NCBI GenBank assembly: GCA_963734435.1
Contig: CAVTHA010000010.1
Span: 372,001-436,000 of the forward strand
Source of the DNA: Bog-756 sp963734435
GTDB taxonomy: Bacteria > Actinomycetota > Acidimicrobiia > Acidimicrobiales > RAAP-2
Reading direction: 5' to 3'
Length of the DNA stretch: 64,000 nucleotides
Shown here: positions 17,367 to 26,531 of the stretch, piece after piece
Numbering within the stretch: the stretch's first letter is position 1
Layout: each line of letters begins with the position of its first letter
Translations under genes and position numbers: made by a program
The notes under the pieces: generated by a model
The model's input: only the letters and a program-made list of their open reading frames with translations
What the model was told of the DNA's origin: nothing
Database searches by the model: none

Positions 17367-17393
17367 CGTCACATTCGAGGTGTTTGGCGGGTC
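17367..17393 (+). promoter_or_regulatory. ECF41-type autoregulatory promoter of the sigma gene
   Basis: Plus strand: CGTCACA (17367-17373), exactly 16 nt, then GGTC (17390-17393), followed 36 nt later by the sigma ATG. Both spacers begin TTCG, as in the divergent promoter, so the pair looks like duplicated recognition sites for one sigma factor. Confidence 0.7.
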
Positions 17394-17428
17394 ATGTCTA
17401 CGAGATCTCGCAGAGCAAGGATGTGACC

Positions 17429-18334
17429 ATGGACGAGACTGGATGGCTGGCCGATCGGTTCGAGGAGCATCGGACCCATCTGCAAGCCGTGGCCTACCGC
17501 ATGCTCGGTTCACTCACCGAAGCCGACGACGCGGTCCAGGACACCTGGCTGCGTCTCAGCCGGGCCGGGGCGAGCGACGTCGAGAACCTCGGCGGGTGGT
17601 TGACAACGGTCGTCGCCCGGGTGTGCCTGAATATGTTGCGCTCGCGCAAGGTTCGGCGCGAGGAGCCGCTCGGGGTGCATGTGCCCGACCCCGTCATCGG
17701 CCCGGAGGGCGAGCTCCAACCTGAGCAGGAGGCATTGATGGCCGACTCGGTCGGCCTGGCCCTGCTCGTCGTGCTCGACACCCTCACCCCGGCAGAGCGA
17801 CTGGCGTTCGTGCTCCACGACATGTTCGACCTGCCCTTCGAGGAAATCGCTCCCATGGTCGGTCGCACTCCGGCGGCGGCCAGGCAGCTCGCTAGCCGAG
17901 CACGACGGCGGGTACGGGGAGCGGAACCACCGCCACCGGACCACGATCTCGCACATCAACGTGGTGTGGTCGACGCCTTCTTTGCCGCGGCGCGAAACGG
18001 GGATTTTGATGGCCTCGTCGCCGTCCTCGACCCCGACGTCGTGCTGCGCATCGACGCAGGCGCCGACCGTCGGTTCCCCTCTCGAGAGATCCGCGGGGCT
18101 GCGGCCGTCGGCCGGCAGGCACGCAGCGGGCTACGAACCTGGCTGGCGCGCCCAATCGTCCATGTGCGCCCCGCACTGGTGGGTGGAGCAGCCGGCGTGG
18201 TCGTCACCTCGGACGGAGAGCCCATGACGGTGATGGGTTTCATCGTCGTCGGAGGCAAGATCGTTGAGATGGATGCGATCGCCGACACCGATCGGGTCCG
18301 CCGGATCACGGCGGCCTTCCTGGCAGACGGATAG
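17429..18334 (+). CDS. ECF41-type RNA polymerase sigma factor with SnoaL-like tail
   Basis: 301-aa sigma factor from ATG 17429, with AAGG nearby. Region 2 reads RMLGSLTEADDAVQDTWLRL; region 4 reads LTPAERLAFVLHD followed by FEEIAPMVGRTPAAARQLAS. The linker has VPDPV where ECF41 proteins have WLPEP. The last 120 residues form a SnoaL-like domain with IDAGADRR, resembling the DGGGR motif, and IADTDRVRR near the end. In ECF41 this tail acts as a built-in on/off switch, replacing an anti-sigma factor. The divergent AhpD-like gene is the expected target. Confidence 0.87.
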   Translation: MDETGWLADRFEEHRTHLQAVAYRMLGSLTEADDAVQDTWLRLSRAGASDVENLGGWLTTVVARVCLNMLRSRKVRREEPLGVHVPDPVIGPEGELQPEQEALMADSVGLALLVVLDTLTPAERLAFVLHDMFDLPFEEIAPMVGRTPAAARQLASRARRRVRGAEPPPPDHDLAHQRGVVDAFFAAARNGDFDGLVAVLDPDVVLRIDAGADRRFPSREIRGAAAVGRQARSGLRTWLARPIVHVRPALVGGAAGVVVTSDGEPMTVMGFIVVGGKIVEMDAIADTDRVRRITAAFLADG

Positions 18335-18451
18335 TCCGAGATCAGATACCCACCGAACCACCGTCGGGACTCGAGGGCCCCGGGTGGCCGCTCGAGCCCG
18401 TCGCTCCGACGTTCGCTTCCGTCGCCACGGAGCCAGAGTTCCCGTCGTGAC

Positions 18452-19135
18452 TCAGGTCGACATCGAGAGCGAGTCTCCCCGGAGCCGATCGAGCACCGAG
18501 AGTGCACCGTCGAACACCAACCCGGCGTTCGTGGCGATCTCCAAGGGCAATTGACCGGCAAGCATGCCGATGATCACCGCCGGAGGACCGTGGATCACCA
18601 AGTCCACCCGTTCATCAGGCGTTGCCAGTCGGGTGGTGACCTTGCCGTCCACTCGGGCCACGACCATCGCCTGCTCGCCGATCCGGATCATCAACGTCAA
18701 ATCCGGAGCGGAGGCCGGTGCATCGGGGAGGAACCGGGAAATCGGATAGCCGAGCCAGTGGATTCGAAACCATTCGTCTCGCGATACATCCTGGCCCTCG
18801 GAAACAAGCTCGACGATCGACTCTTCGATGAAGCGGCTGCCCCAGCGGGCCAGCTCCAAGACCACGGGCACCAGCTCTTTGCCCCTTGCAGTCAGCTCGT
18901 ACAACGTGGTGGCGACGGGCGGAGCAACGGCCTTCCTGCTGATCACTCCCTGCTCTTCGAGATCATTGAGCCGGGAGGCAAGCAGATTGGTTGCGATCCC
19001 CGGCAGTCCGGCGAGGAGATCGGTGTAGCGGCACGGCCCCTGCACCTCGAGCTCGCGGACGATCAGCAGGTTCCAGCGGTCCCCGACCACATCGAGCGCC
19101 TTGGCCACCGCGCAGTACTGCCCATATGACCTCAT
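18452..19135 (-). CDS. HxlR-family repressor with C-terminal ligand domain
   Basis: 227-aa regulator from ATG 19135, preceded by GGAGGGAGG. An N-terminal HxlR winged helix (YCAVAKALDVVGDRWNLLIVREL, TNLLASRLNDLEEQGVI) is joined to a roughly 110-aa C-terminal domain ending around MLAGQLPLEIATNAG. That domain resembles an SCP2/sterol-carrier-like pocket and could bind a hydrophobic ligand. It is divergent from an MFS multidrug exporter over a palindromic 95-bp region, so it probably represses that pump and responds to its substrate. Confidence 0.84.
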   Translation of the reverse strand: MRSYGQYCAVAKALDVVGDRWNLLIVRELEVQGPCRYTDLLAGLPGIATNLLASRLNDLEEQGVISRKAVAPPVATTLYELTARGKELVPVVLELARWGSRFIEESIVELVSEGQDVSRDEWFRIHWLGYPISRFLPDAPASAPDLTLMIRIGEQAMVVARVDGKVTTRLATPDERVDLVIHGPPAVIIGMLAGQLPLEIATNAGLVFDGALSVLDRLRGDSLSMST

Positions 19136-19153
19136 CGGTTCCCTCCCTCCGCC

Positions 19154-19222
19154 AGCATAGCCCCTTCCATACTTGATAATCAACACTTACTACTTGACTT
19201 TATCAAGTCCATCCCGTAAACC
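19154..19222. promoter_or_regulatory. Divergent promoters and operator of the HxlR/MFS pair
   Basis: ACTTGATAA (19171-19179) and its exact inverse TTATCAAGT (19200-19208) flank a 20-nt spacer. A third ACTTGA copy starts at 19193. The leftward promoter is TTGATT (19178-19183), 18 nt, TATGCT (19154-19159). The rightward one is TTGACT (19195-19200), 16 nt, TAAACC (19217-19222), ending 7 nt before the MFS ATG. Both -35 boxes lie within the operator arms. Confidence 0.6.
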
Positions 19223-19229
19223 GTCAGAC

Positions 19230-20918
19230 ATGACCCACGACATGGCTACACCCACGACTCTCTTCGGCAGCCCCACGCCGACCCGCGGCAACCGCTCAGG
19301 CCCGCCGGCGGTGCCAAAAGCGTTGGTGCTCGGATCTCTGGTCCTGGCGGCGTTCGTGATCAACCTCGACACCACGATCGTGAACGTCGCGCTGCCGACG
19401 CTGGTGCGGGAGCTACGGGCGACGGATACCCAGCTGCAGTGGGTGGTCGACGCCTACAACCTGGTGTTCGCGGCACTCCTGCTGACTTTCGGAAGCCTCT
19501 CCGACCGCTTCGGACGCAAGGGCATGCTGCTCGCCGGTCTCGGCGTCTTCGGTCTGGCGAGCGCGGCGGGCGGTCTGACCACCAGTCCGAATCAACTGAT
19601 CGCCGCTCGGGCGATCATGGGACTGGGGGCGGCAATGGTGTTTCCGGCCACCTTGTCGCTCATCGCCAACGTCTTCACCGAACGCCGGGCACGAGCCCGG
19701 GCGATCGGGCTGTGGGGCGCGAGTGCGGGCGCGGCAATAGCTCTCGGTCCCATCGTCGGTGGTTGGCTGCTCGAGCACTTCTCGTGGTCGGCGATCTTCT
19801 TCGCGCTTGCCCCGGTGGCGGCCGTGTCAGCTGTCCTCGTCGCCGTGGCGGTTCCCACCTCGCGCGATCGGAGCCGTCGGAGGATCGACGTGCTGGGGTT
19901 CGCGGCGTCAACCGCGGCCATGGGCGCGCTCGTCTTCACCATCATCGAGGCTCCGGACCATGGCTGGGCTGCCACGCGGACTTTGGCAGGCTTCGCCGTG
20001 GCGGCCGGTCTGTTGGTGGCATTCCTGCTCTGGGAACGGAGCGTCGACCACCCTATGCTCGACATCGGGCTGTTCCGCAAGGCGCGATTCAGCGCCGCAT
20101 CCGGTTCGGTCACCATTGCGTTCTTCACACTGTTCGGCTTCATCTTCCTGATGACCCAGTACTTCCAGTTCATCAAGGCCTATACGCCGCTCGGAACCGG
20201 CGTTCGCCTGCTGCCCGTCGCCGCCTCCGTGGGGATCGCCTCGGTGCTCGGCACCAAGCTGGCGGTCCGGTTCGGCACCAAACTGATCGTCGCCGTCGGA
20301 CTGGCCTGCATCACCTCCTTCTATGTGTGGGTCGCGCTGGTGATCTCGGCCTCGACCGGCTACGGGGTGATCGCCGCACAGATGGTCCTCTACGGAGTCG
20401 GAGTGGGACTGACCAGTGCTCCAGCCACCGAGTCGATCATGGGAGCGGTCTCGACCAAGGCCGCCGGGATCGGTTCGGCGGTCAACGACGCCACCCGGCT
20501 TCTCGGGGGCACGCTCGGCGTCGCGATCATCGGAAGTGTCTTCGCCTCCCTCTACAAGAGCCGGTTGGTCAACATCTTGCCCGATCGTCTTCCCGCCCCG
20601 GTGGCAAAGGTCGCCCAACAATCCGTCGGCGCCGCGCTCGGTGTCGCTCAGCGGGCCACGTCGCTCGGACGTCCGGCTCTCGGCGTGAGCATCCGCCACG
20701 CCGCCACCGATTCGTTCATCCACGGGATCAGCGTGGCGTGCCTCGTCGCGGGAGGCGTCGCCGCCGCCGGCGTGATGATGGCCGCGTTCCTCCTGCCCGC
20801 ACAACCTCCTTCGCCGCAGGTCGAACTCGATGGCTCCCTCACGGTCGAGCTCGGCCCCTCCCCCGCCAGCCTCCGCGACGTTCGGCTCAACGGAGACCGG
20901 CAAGCCACGCCGGTCTAG
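19230..20918 (+). CDS. DHA2-family MFS multidrug exporter (EmrB/QacA type)
   Basis: 562-aa proton-driven exporter with 14 predicted membrane helices. FVINLDTTIVNVALPTL in helix 1 and WVVDAYNLVFAALLL in helix 2 are the DHA2 hallmarks. GSLSDRFGRKGML is motif A, and GPIVGGWLLEHFSW is motif C. The ATG at 19230 is 7 nt after a possible -10 box (leaderless); ATG 19242 is an alternative. The divergent HxlR gene suggests substrate-induced expression. Confidence 0.9.
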   Translation: MTHDMATPTTLFGSPTPTRGNRSGPPAVPKALVLGSLVLAAFVINLDTTIVNVALPTLVRELRATDTQLQWVVDAYNLVFAALLLTFGSLSDRFGRKGMLLAGLGVFGLASAAGGLTTSPNQLIAARAIMGLGAAMVFPATLSLIANVFTERRARARAIGLWGASAGAAIALGPIVGGWLLEHFSWSAIFFALAPVAAVSAVLVAVAVPTSRDRSRRRIDVLGFAASTAAMGALVFTIIEAPDHGWAATRTLAGFAVAAGLLVAFLLWERSVDHPMLDIGLFRKARFSAASGSVTIAFFTLFGFIFLMTQYFQFIKAYTPLGTGVRLLPVAASVGIASVLGTKLAVRFGTKLIVAVGLACITSFYVWVALVISASTGYGVIAAQMVLYGVGVGLTSAPATESIMGAVSTKAAGIGSAVNDATRLLGGTLGVAIIGSVFASLYKSRLVNILPDRLPAPVAKVAQQSVGAALGVAQRATSLGRPALGVSIRHAATDSFIHGISVACLVAGGVAAAGVMMAAFLLPAQPPSPQVELDGSLTVELGPSPASLRDVRLNGDRQATPV

Positions 20919-20941
20919 TGCCAGATCCAGCCCGGACGCGG

Positions 20942-21691
20942 TCAGCGTCCAGCGGCCTGACCACCGTCGATGTGCAGGATCTCGCCGTTGACGAATGCCG
21001 CCTGTTCGAGATAGAGGATCCCGTCCACGACATCGCTGATGTCGCCGATCCGGCCCAGGGGGTGAAGGTCGGCCAAGCCCTCATAGGATGCCGGGTCGTT
21101 CGCAGGGGTCTGGATGACTCCGGGGGCCACGGCATTGACCCGCACGCCGCGTGCCGCATACTCGATGGCCAGCGATCGCGTGACGGCCGCCAATCCGCCT
21201 TTGGTGAGGGCCACCAGGCCCGACGGTCTCTGGCTGTCCGCGTGGTCGACCAGGCTCGCAGTGATGTTGACGACGTGGCCGGTGCCCTGGGTGAGCATCT
21301 GGTCGATGACGGGCTGAGTGATGTGGAAGAAGCCGGCCAGGTTCACGGCGGTGATGGCGGCAAAGTCCTCGAGTGTGTAGTCCATGAAGGGCTTGCCGAT
21401 GAAGATCCCCGCGTTGTTGATGAGCGTGTCGATTCGCCCGAACCGATCGACCGCCTGGTCCACCACGCTCCGGGCGGTGTCCACTTCGGCAATGTCACCC
21501 GCCACCGTCAGTAGGTCGTGGTCATCCGAGGGGCCGATCGAGCGCGAGGTGGCCACCACCGAGTAGCCCACACCACGGAATGCCGCGACCAGGCCTGCGC
21601 CGATGCCCCGAGAGGCGCCGGTAATGATTGCGACCCTACTGCCGGTGTCAGACAGAGCTGAGCGCTGTCTGCGGTCGGGAGCCGGGCTCAT
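20942..21691 (-). CDS. Short-chain dehydrogenase-like protein lacking the catalytic Tyr
   Basis: 249-aa Rossmann protein. The nucleotide loop TGASRGIG, NNAG, and the Ser strand VVNITAS are present. Where the YxxxK motif should be, the sequence is SGLVALTKGG, so the Lys is kept but Val replaces the Tyr. ILHIDGGQ ends the fold. This may be an SDR using another acid or a non-redox relative. ATG 21691 overlaps the DUF3237 stop by 4 bp; the two are translated together. Confidence 0.84.
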   Translation of the reverse strand: MSPAPDRRQRSALSDTGSRVAIITGASRGIGAGLVAAFRGVGYSVVATSRSIGPSDDHDLLTVAGDIAEVDTARSVVDQAVDRFGRIDTLINNAGIFIGKPFMDYTLEDFAAITAVNLAGFFHITQPVIDQMLTQGTGHVVNITASLVDHADSQRPSGLVALTKGGLAAVTRSLAIEYAARGVRVNAVAPGVIQTPANDPASYEGLADLHPLGRIGDISDVVDGILYLEQAAFVNGEILHIDGGQAAGR

Positions 21692-22161
21692 CCGACGAGG
21701 TACGTCTCGTAGATGACACCCCCGGAATGGCGGCCGGCCACGCTGATGAAGATGCCCTTGTTCACCCAGTCGAGATGGGCGGCGGCGGCCTCGATCTGGG
21801 TTGAGGTTCGGAATGTATATTCGCTGGCCTCGACATCCTCACCGCGCCCGAGACGCGCCAAGACATCGGGCCGACCGTGGCGCACGCCTTGTGACTGGAC
21901 GTAGAGCAGATCGCCGCGGTCGGTCTGGAGCGTGTAACGGATGTCTCCGAGAGCCGTGCCGTCGGGCTGGACGATCTGCCAGTCAGCATTGGCTCCCGCG
22001 AGCAGCTTCCCGCTGAGCTCAGGTCCGGTGAATACCCCGCTGATCAGGGGGACAATGCGCCGTCGGCCACGCGGGACATCGCCGACATCCAGGGCCTGGC
22101 CGAGGGTCGCCTCCAATCGGTAGATCTTGGTCAGGCGAGGATCCGGAAGGCGATTGCCCAT
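21688..22161 (-). CDS. DUF3237 domain protein
   Basis: 157-aa single-domain protein of the DUF3237 family. The RRRIVPLISGVFTGPELSGKLL segment (near residues 34-55), ADWQIVQPDGTALGD and the C-terminal GGVIYETYLVG are typical. The family forms a small beta-barrel and is often found beside SDRs and aromatic-degradation genes; its activity is not established. It overlaps the SDR start, and lies 72 bp downstream of the muconolactone isomerase. Confidence 0.8.
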   Translation of the reverse strand: MGNRLPDPRLTKIYRLEATLGQALDVGDVPRGRRRIVPLISGVFTGPELSGKLLAGANADWQIVQPDGTALGDIRYTLQTDRGDLLYVQSQGVRHGRPDVLARLGRGEDVEASEYTFRTSTQIEAAAAHLDWVNKGIFISVAGRHSGGVIYETYLVG

Positions 22162-22233
22162 GGCTGGCTCCTGTCGGTCGGGGAACGGACGGCACGGCTG
22201 TATGTGGGACGCTCGGTCACCGCGGCGGACCGG

Positions 22234-22539
22234 TCAGGTGGTCGCACCGGTCGCGGCCGGGTCGTTGGGATGGTGCTCGAGTGCGGTGATGGTGACACCC
22301 ATCCAGTCGTAGAGGGGCAGGGCGCGGAGCAGGGCTTCGAGCTCGGTCTCACTGTCGGCCCGGTACAGGCCGAGGATCCGGCCTTGACCAGGTCCGGCGT
22401 GAACATTCCAGAGCCGGGCGAGGTGTCGTTGGTGCACCAGCTTGGCGGCGGCGGCCGCTTCGTCCTTCGCACGCTCCTCCACCGCAGGTACTGGTGTGCC
22501 ATCTGGAATGTTCAGCTCGAACTCGACCAGGAACTCCAC
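22234..22539 (-). CDS. Muconolactone delta-isomerase-like protein
   Basis: 101-aa protein starting at GTG 22539, with AAGGGAGAG just upstream; a longer open frame is ignored. MEFLVEFELNIPDG, HLARLWNVHAG, ILGLYRADSETELEALL and LPLYDWMGVTITAL match the muconolactone isomerase (CatC) fold, a ferredoxin-like decamer of about 95 aa. In the beta-ketoadipate path it moves the double bond of muconolactone. No other catechol genes are adjacent, so it may act on a related lactone here. Confidence 0.8.
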   Translation of the reverse strand: MEFLVEFELNIPDGTPVPAVEERAKDEAAAAAKLVHQRHLARLWNVHAGPGQGRILGLYRADSETELEALLRALPLYDWMGVTITALEHHPNDPAATGATT

Positions 22540-22660
22540 GATCTCTCCCTTCGCCAGCTGGTTCAGACCGGCGGCGGCTGCCACGTTGGACCAGGCCGCC
22601 GGGACGGCGATGGCCCGCGGCACCAACGGTCGGCCTCCCGGCTGATCGGGTAGGACCCGG

Positions 22661-23317
22661 TCACGGGGTAGTCCTGGGAGCCGTCGGTTGGCTCTGGAGA
22701 AGTCCCCGCCCACTGTGTGCGTCCTGCGGAGAGGTCGTGGAAGCCGGGCGAACGTCCGGGTCTGGATAGAACCGCGAGTGGTCCCCCGCATCCCAGGCGG
22801 TACGAAGGCCGGGCGCACCAAGGTCCCAGTCAGGACGGATCTCACGTGTTGCCTGGCGGAGGTCACGACGGAGGTCTTCGGCGGACGGTCTGCCCCAGAA
22901 CCAGTAGCCGTTGTAGACGCAGTGGATGACGAGTCCGGGCTTGAGCACCAAGGTGTGCGGGATCATCGGATCGTGGAAGGGGTCCGTGTACTCCTGGATG
23001 TCGAGGTCTTTCTGCACCTTCCGGCCGGCGTCGGAGAGAAAGGTCCACTGCGCGCCGACCGAGGCCCGAAATTCACGGGTTTCGATGATGTTGTCGGTCG
23101 AGATGGTGACGATCTGGGTGTAGGCGACCGAGATCTTCGAATAGAGGGCAGCCAGCTCGAGGTGTTGCTGGTGGTCCTTCGGGCAGAAATGGCCCCGAGC
23201 GAGCACGACGATCATCGGGTCGTTGCCCTGCAGCTCGCTCAGCCGCCGCCGAGCCTTGGTGTGGTCGGTCAGCTCGTAGTCGGGAAAGATGCCGCCGGGG
23301 GCAATGTCGGCTCGCAT
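22661..23317 (-). CDS. Peroxiredoxin-like (AhpC/TSA) protein with GHFCPKD motif
   Basis: 218-aa thioredoxin-fold protein from ATG 23317, with a GAGGAG ribosome site. The redox centre is RGHFCPKDHQQH near residue 45 rather than the peroxiredoxin PxxxTxxC motif, so only one clear cysteine is in the active helix. The last 55 residues are Pro/Ser-rich and probably disordered. Such variants occur near aromatic catabolism genes. It is downstream of the LAL regulator and upstream of the isomerase on the same strand. The 267 bp before it (23318-23584) hold no recognisable gene. Confidence 0.73.
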   Translation of the reverse strand: MRADIAPGGIFPDYELTDHTKARRRLSELQGNDPMIVVLARGHFCPKDHQQHLELAALYSKISVAYTQIVTISTDNIIETREFRASVGAQWTFLSDAGRKVQKDLDIQEYTDPFHDPMIPHTLVLKPGLVIHCVYNGYWFWGRPSAEDLRRDLRQATREIRPDWDLGAPGLRTAWDAGDHSRFYPDPDVRPASTTSPQDAHSGRGLLQSQPTAPRTTP

Positions 23318-23584
23318 ATCGCTGCTCCTCTTTCGTAGGAAGGTGGCGGCCGGCTCAAGCCGCTCGGCGGGCGGCCGACTCGAAGGATGCATTGCTGGCC
23401 GTCACCAGGTCTGCATCCGTCGGCCATGTGGCCCGATTGTCGAAGGTGACATGCCAGAGCTGGGGCTGCGGCGGAAGACACTGAAGCCGGGCATGGTCCA
23501 CTCCCATTGGTCGAAGGTTGACAATTCCAACTCCGTTCAGTCTGCGCCACCGGCGCCGGCGGTCGCACCTGGGTATTGCCCTGG

Positions 23585-26348
23585 TCAGCTTGCCGCTGGC
23601 GACCCCGGGACCGCCTTCCGCTCCTGGCTCGGCAGAGCCTCGTGGAGGCCCCTACGTGAACTGATCCCGAGCTTGGTGAATACCTTCCGCAGGTGCCATT
23701 CGACGGTGCGGGCACTGATGAACAGCTCGGCCCCGATCTCTGGGTTCGTTCGTCCGTACCGGGCGAGTCGTGCGATGTTGTGTTCCTGTGGGGTGAGCTC
23801 ATCCCGAGTGTCGTCTCGACGCTTTCGCACCTTCTCTCCCGTCGCCAACAACTCGCGTCGGGCACGGTCGGCGAACCCATCTGCACCCATCGAGGCCAGC
23901 ATGTCGTGGGCCTCCCGTAGCTGCTGGCGGGCGTCGACCCGCCGGTTCTCCCGACGCAACCACTCCCCGTAGACCAGCCGGGCCCGAGCGAGGTGTGCCA
24001 CCATCCGAGATTGGCCGAGCCATTCGATCGTAGAGCTTCTCAGCTGCGTCGCCGTCCTCGGCCAGCGCGCATGAACGAGCCACGGTGCCTTTCGCCCACT
24101 CTGTCCCGCTGGCGCTGGCACGCGCCGACAAGCGATCGGCCGCCTGGCGGGCGACTTCTACCTTTCCGCACCTCGAAGCAGCCTCCACCAACTCGTACAG
24201 CGCCCACGGGGAAGTCACGAGTTCGTCCGGCGTGGCAGCCTTCCAGGCCGCGTCCAGTGCCAGCTGGTATTGGCCAGTACCGTTGTGGAGGACAGCGGCG
24301 GCGTACTCCGCCGCGGTTATCGCGCATCCCTCGCCCCGGGCGAGCGCCCCGCGCATCATCACCTCGACCAGATTCAAGGCGACCGAAGTCTGGCCTCGCC
24401 AAGCCGCCAGCCGAAGTGGAATATAGGGCAGGGTCTCGGCCCTGATTCCCAGGTCGAGAGCCTGCGCCTCGCTGAGAAGTCCAGCGGCCACCGAGAGCTC
24501 TCCGGCGTGAATGTGGAACCCGGCCAGATAGTCCAAGGCATACGGGAGCAAGGCCAATGTTCCTGTCGACCGGGCCAGGTCGGCCTGACTGGAGGCGAGC
24601 TCGAACCATGCGTGGTCGTCCCACAAACTCATCGCTGCCAAGTCGTAGGCCACGGACAGCCAATCCAGTTGCCGCTCTTCGGCCAAATGAGCGCCCAGGG
24701 CGTTCGACAACGTCGGCGCCGCTGCGGCGTAGCCATCGGTCAAACAGGTGCCCAGCCCGAGCAGCAGGAGCTGCCTGGCCGGCAACGGCTCGGGGTCGAG
24801 GGGCCCCGACCGAGCCGCCTGGGCGATGCCAGCCGCGTCGGTGCCGCTCGCCAGACGGCCGGCGTAGATAGCGGCAACCAGAGCCTCCAGGTAGGTCTCC
24901 CGGGCCAACTCAGCGTCGAAACCCTCCAGCCGTTGCGCCGCACGGAGGAGGAGGGGCGGAGCGTCGCTACCGCGTCGTAGGTCAAAGGCGATCTGCGCTC
25001 GCATTCGCTCCACCCGGGCTTGACCCAGCTCGTCGAGCGGACCGGCGTCTGCCGTCGCCAGCAGCGATTCGGCTGCCGGGAAGTCTCCCGCCTCGAACTT
25101 CGCCCTTGCAGCCACGAGTGCTCGTGATGCTCGCTTGCCAGGGTCCGGGGTGAGCGCCATGGCCCGCTCCAAGAAGGCGGCGGCGGCGGCGATCCCGCCC
25201 CGGCGCTCCGCTCCGCTCGCGCAGACGAGCAGCTCGCCGGCCACCTCCTCGTCCGGATCCTGGGCCGCGTGCGCTCGATGCCATGCCCGCCGATCCGGAT
25301 CAGCCTCGGGGTCCGTGGCGGCTGCCAGGGCGGCGTGAACCGCTCGTCGATCCCCCGCCGAAGCAGCCCGATAGACCGCCGACCTCACCAGCGGATGACG
25401 GAACCTCACGCGGGCGCCGATCTCCAGCAACTGCTCGGTTTCAGCCGGTTCGGCGGCGGCCCTTCCGATTCCCAGTGTCTGGGCGGCACGCCACAGGAGT
25501 GCGGCGTCTCCGACGGGGTCAGCGGCCGCCAGCAGCATCAGTTGCTGGGTCGTCCCCGGCAGAGCGGCAACCCGCCCCAGATAGTGGTCCTCGATCTGAC
25601 CGGGTACATTCCCCACTTTGAGAACCGCGAATCCACCGGCCAGCGCCGCGGACATGCCCCTCGGCAGCTCTATCAGCGCCAGCGGGTTGCCCCGCGTCTC
25701 CGCAACGATCCGATCGCGGACGCCGTCATCGAGGCGACCGGGGACGACTGCGGCGAGCAAGGCGCTCGCCTCCTCTTGCGCCAGGCCTCCGAGCACCAAC
25801 TCCGCCAAACCTTCCAGCTGGTGTTCGCCCTCCGGCTCTCGGACGCAGAACACCAGAGCCACCGGCTCCGCCAGCAGCCTTCGTGCCACGAAACCGAGAA
25901 CCTGATTCGAGGCCCCGTCGAGCCACTGCGCATCATCCACGAGACACACCAACGGAAGCTCCTCGGCGATCTCAGACAGCAAGCTCAGCGTGGCCACGGC
26001 GACCAGGAAACGGTCAGGGGCTCTGCCGGATGAAAGACCGAGCGCCACCCGCAGCGCTTCCTGCTGGGGCTCGGGAAGAGCATCGAGCTGGCCGAGCATC
26101 GGCCCGCACAACTGGTGCAACGCCGCGTAGGGCAACTCCATCTCCGCTTGGACCCCGGCGATCTGGGCGATCCGGCACCCGGCAGCCTGGCGGGCGGCGT
26201 AGCGCAGGAGGGCGGTCTTTCCGACACCTGCCTCACCACGGATGACCAAGACCGCGCTCTGCCCCCGACGCACATCTTCCAGCAGCCGGTCCAGCGCCTT
26301 GCACTCAGCGGTCCGGCCCCGGAACTCGGGCAGGCGAGGCGCGACCAT
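23585..26348 (-). CDS. Large LuxR-family (LAL) ATP-binding regulator, frameshift near 24030
   Basis: About 920-aa LAL regulator. The N-terminal ATPase has Walker A GEAGVGKTALL (residues 38-48) and Walker B LVCLVDDAQWLD. A long helical TPR-like middle follows. The C-terminal LuxR helix-turn-helix is LTPQEHNIARLARYG and SARTVEWHLRKVFTKLG. The frame breaks at LYDRM near 24030, where one extra G would restore EWLGQSRMVAHLARARLVYGEW. Such proteins activate catabolic or antibiotic operons on binding ATP and an inducer. The downstream peroxiredoxin/isomerase/DUF3237/SDR genes are the likely targets. Confidence 0.85.
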
Positions 26349-26531
26349 TTGTCAGCGAAGCGTAAACGATTGGGGAACGCCCTTCCCCAGGGCGCCGAGC
26401 GGGCCCGCGAGCAGGACGTTCCACCGACTGCGACGTCGGGGTGACCGGTCCCCGACCAGGGACTCCCACGGGCGCGACCAGCCGCCGGAGGCGCGACCGT
26501 TGAACAAATCGAGAGATCGACGGAGGTCGAG

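Noticed and set aside
22540..22866. N-terminal extension of the muconolactone isomerase frame to 22866
   Set aside because: It overlaps the peroxiredoxin gene. GTG 22539 has a good ribosome site and gives the normal family length.
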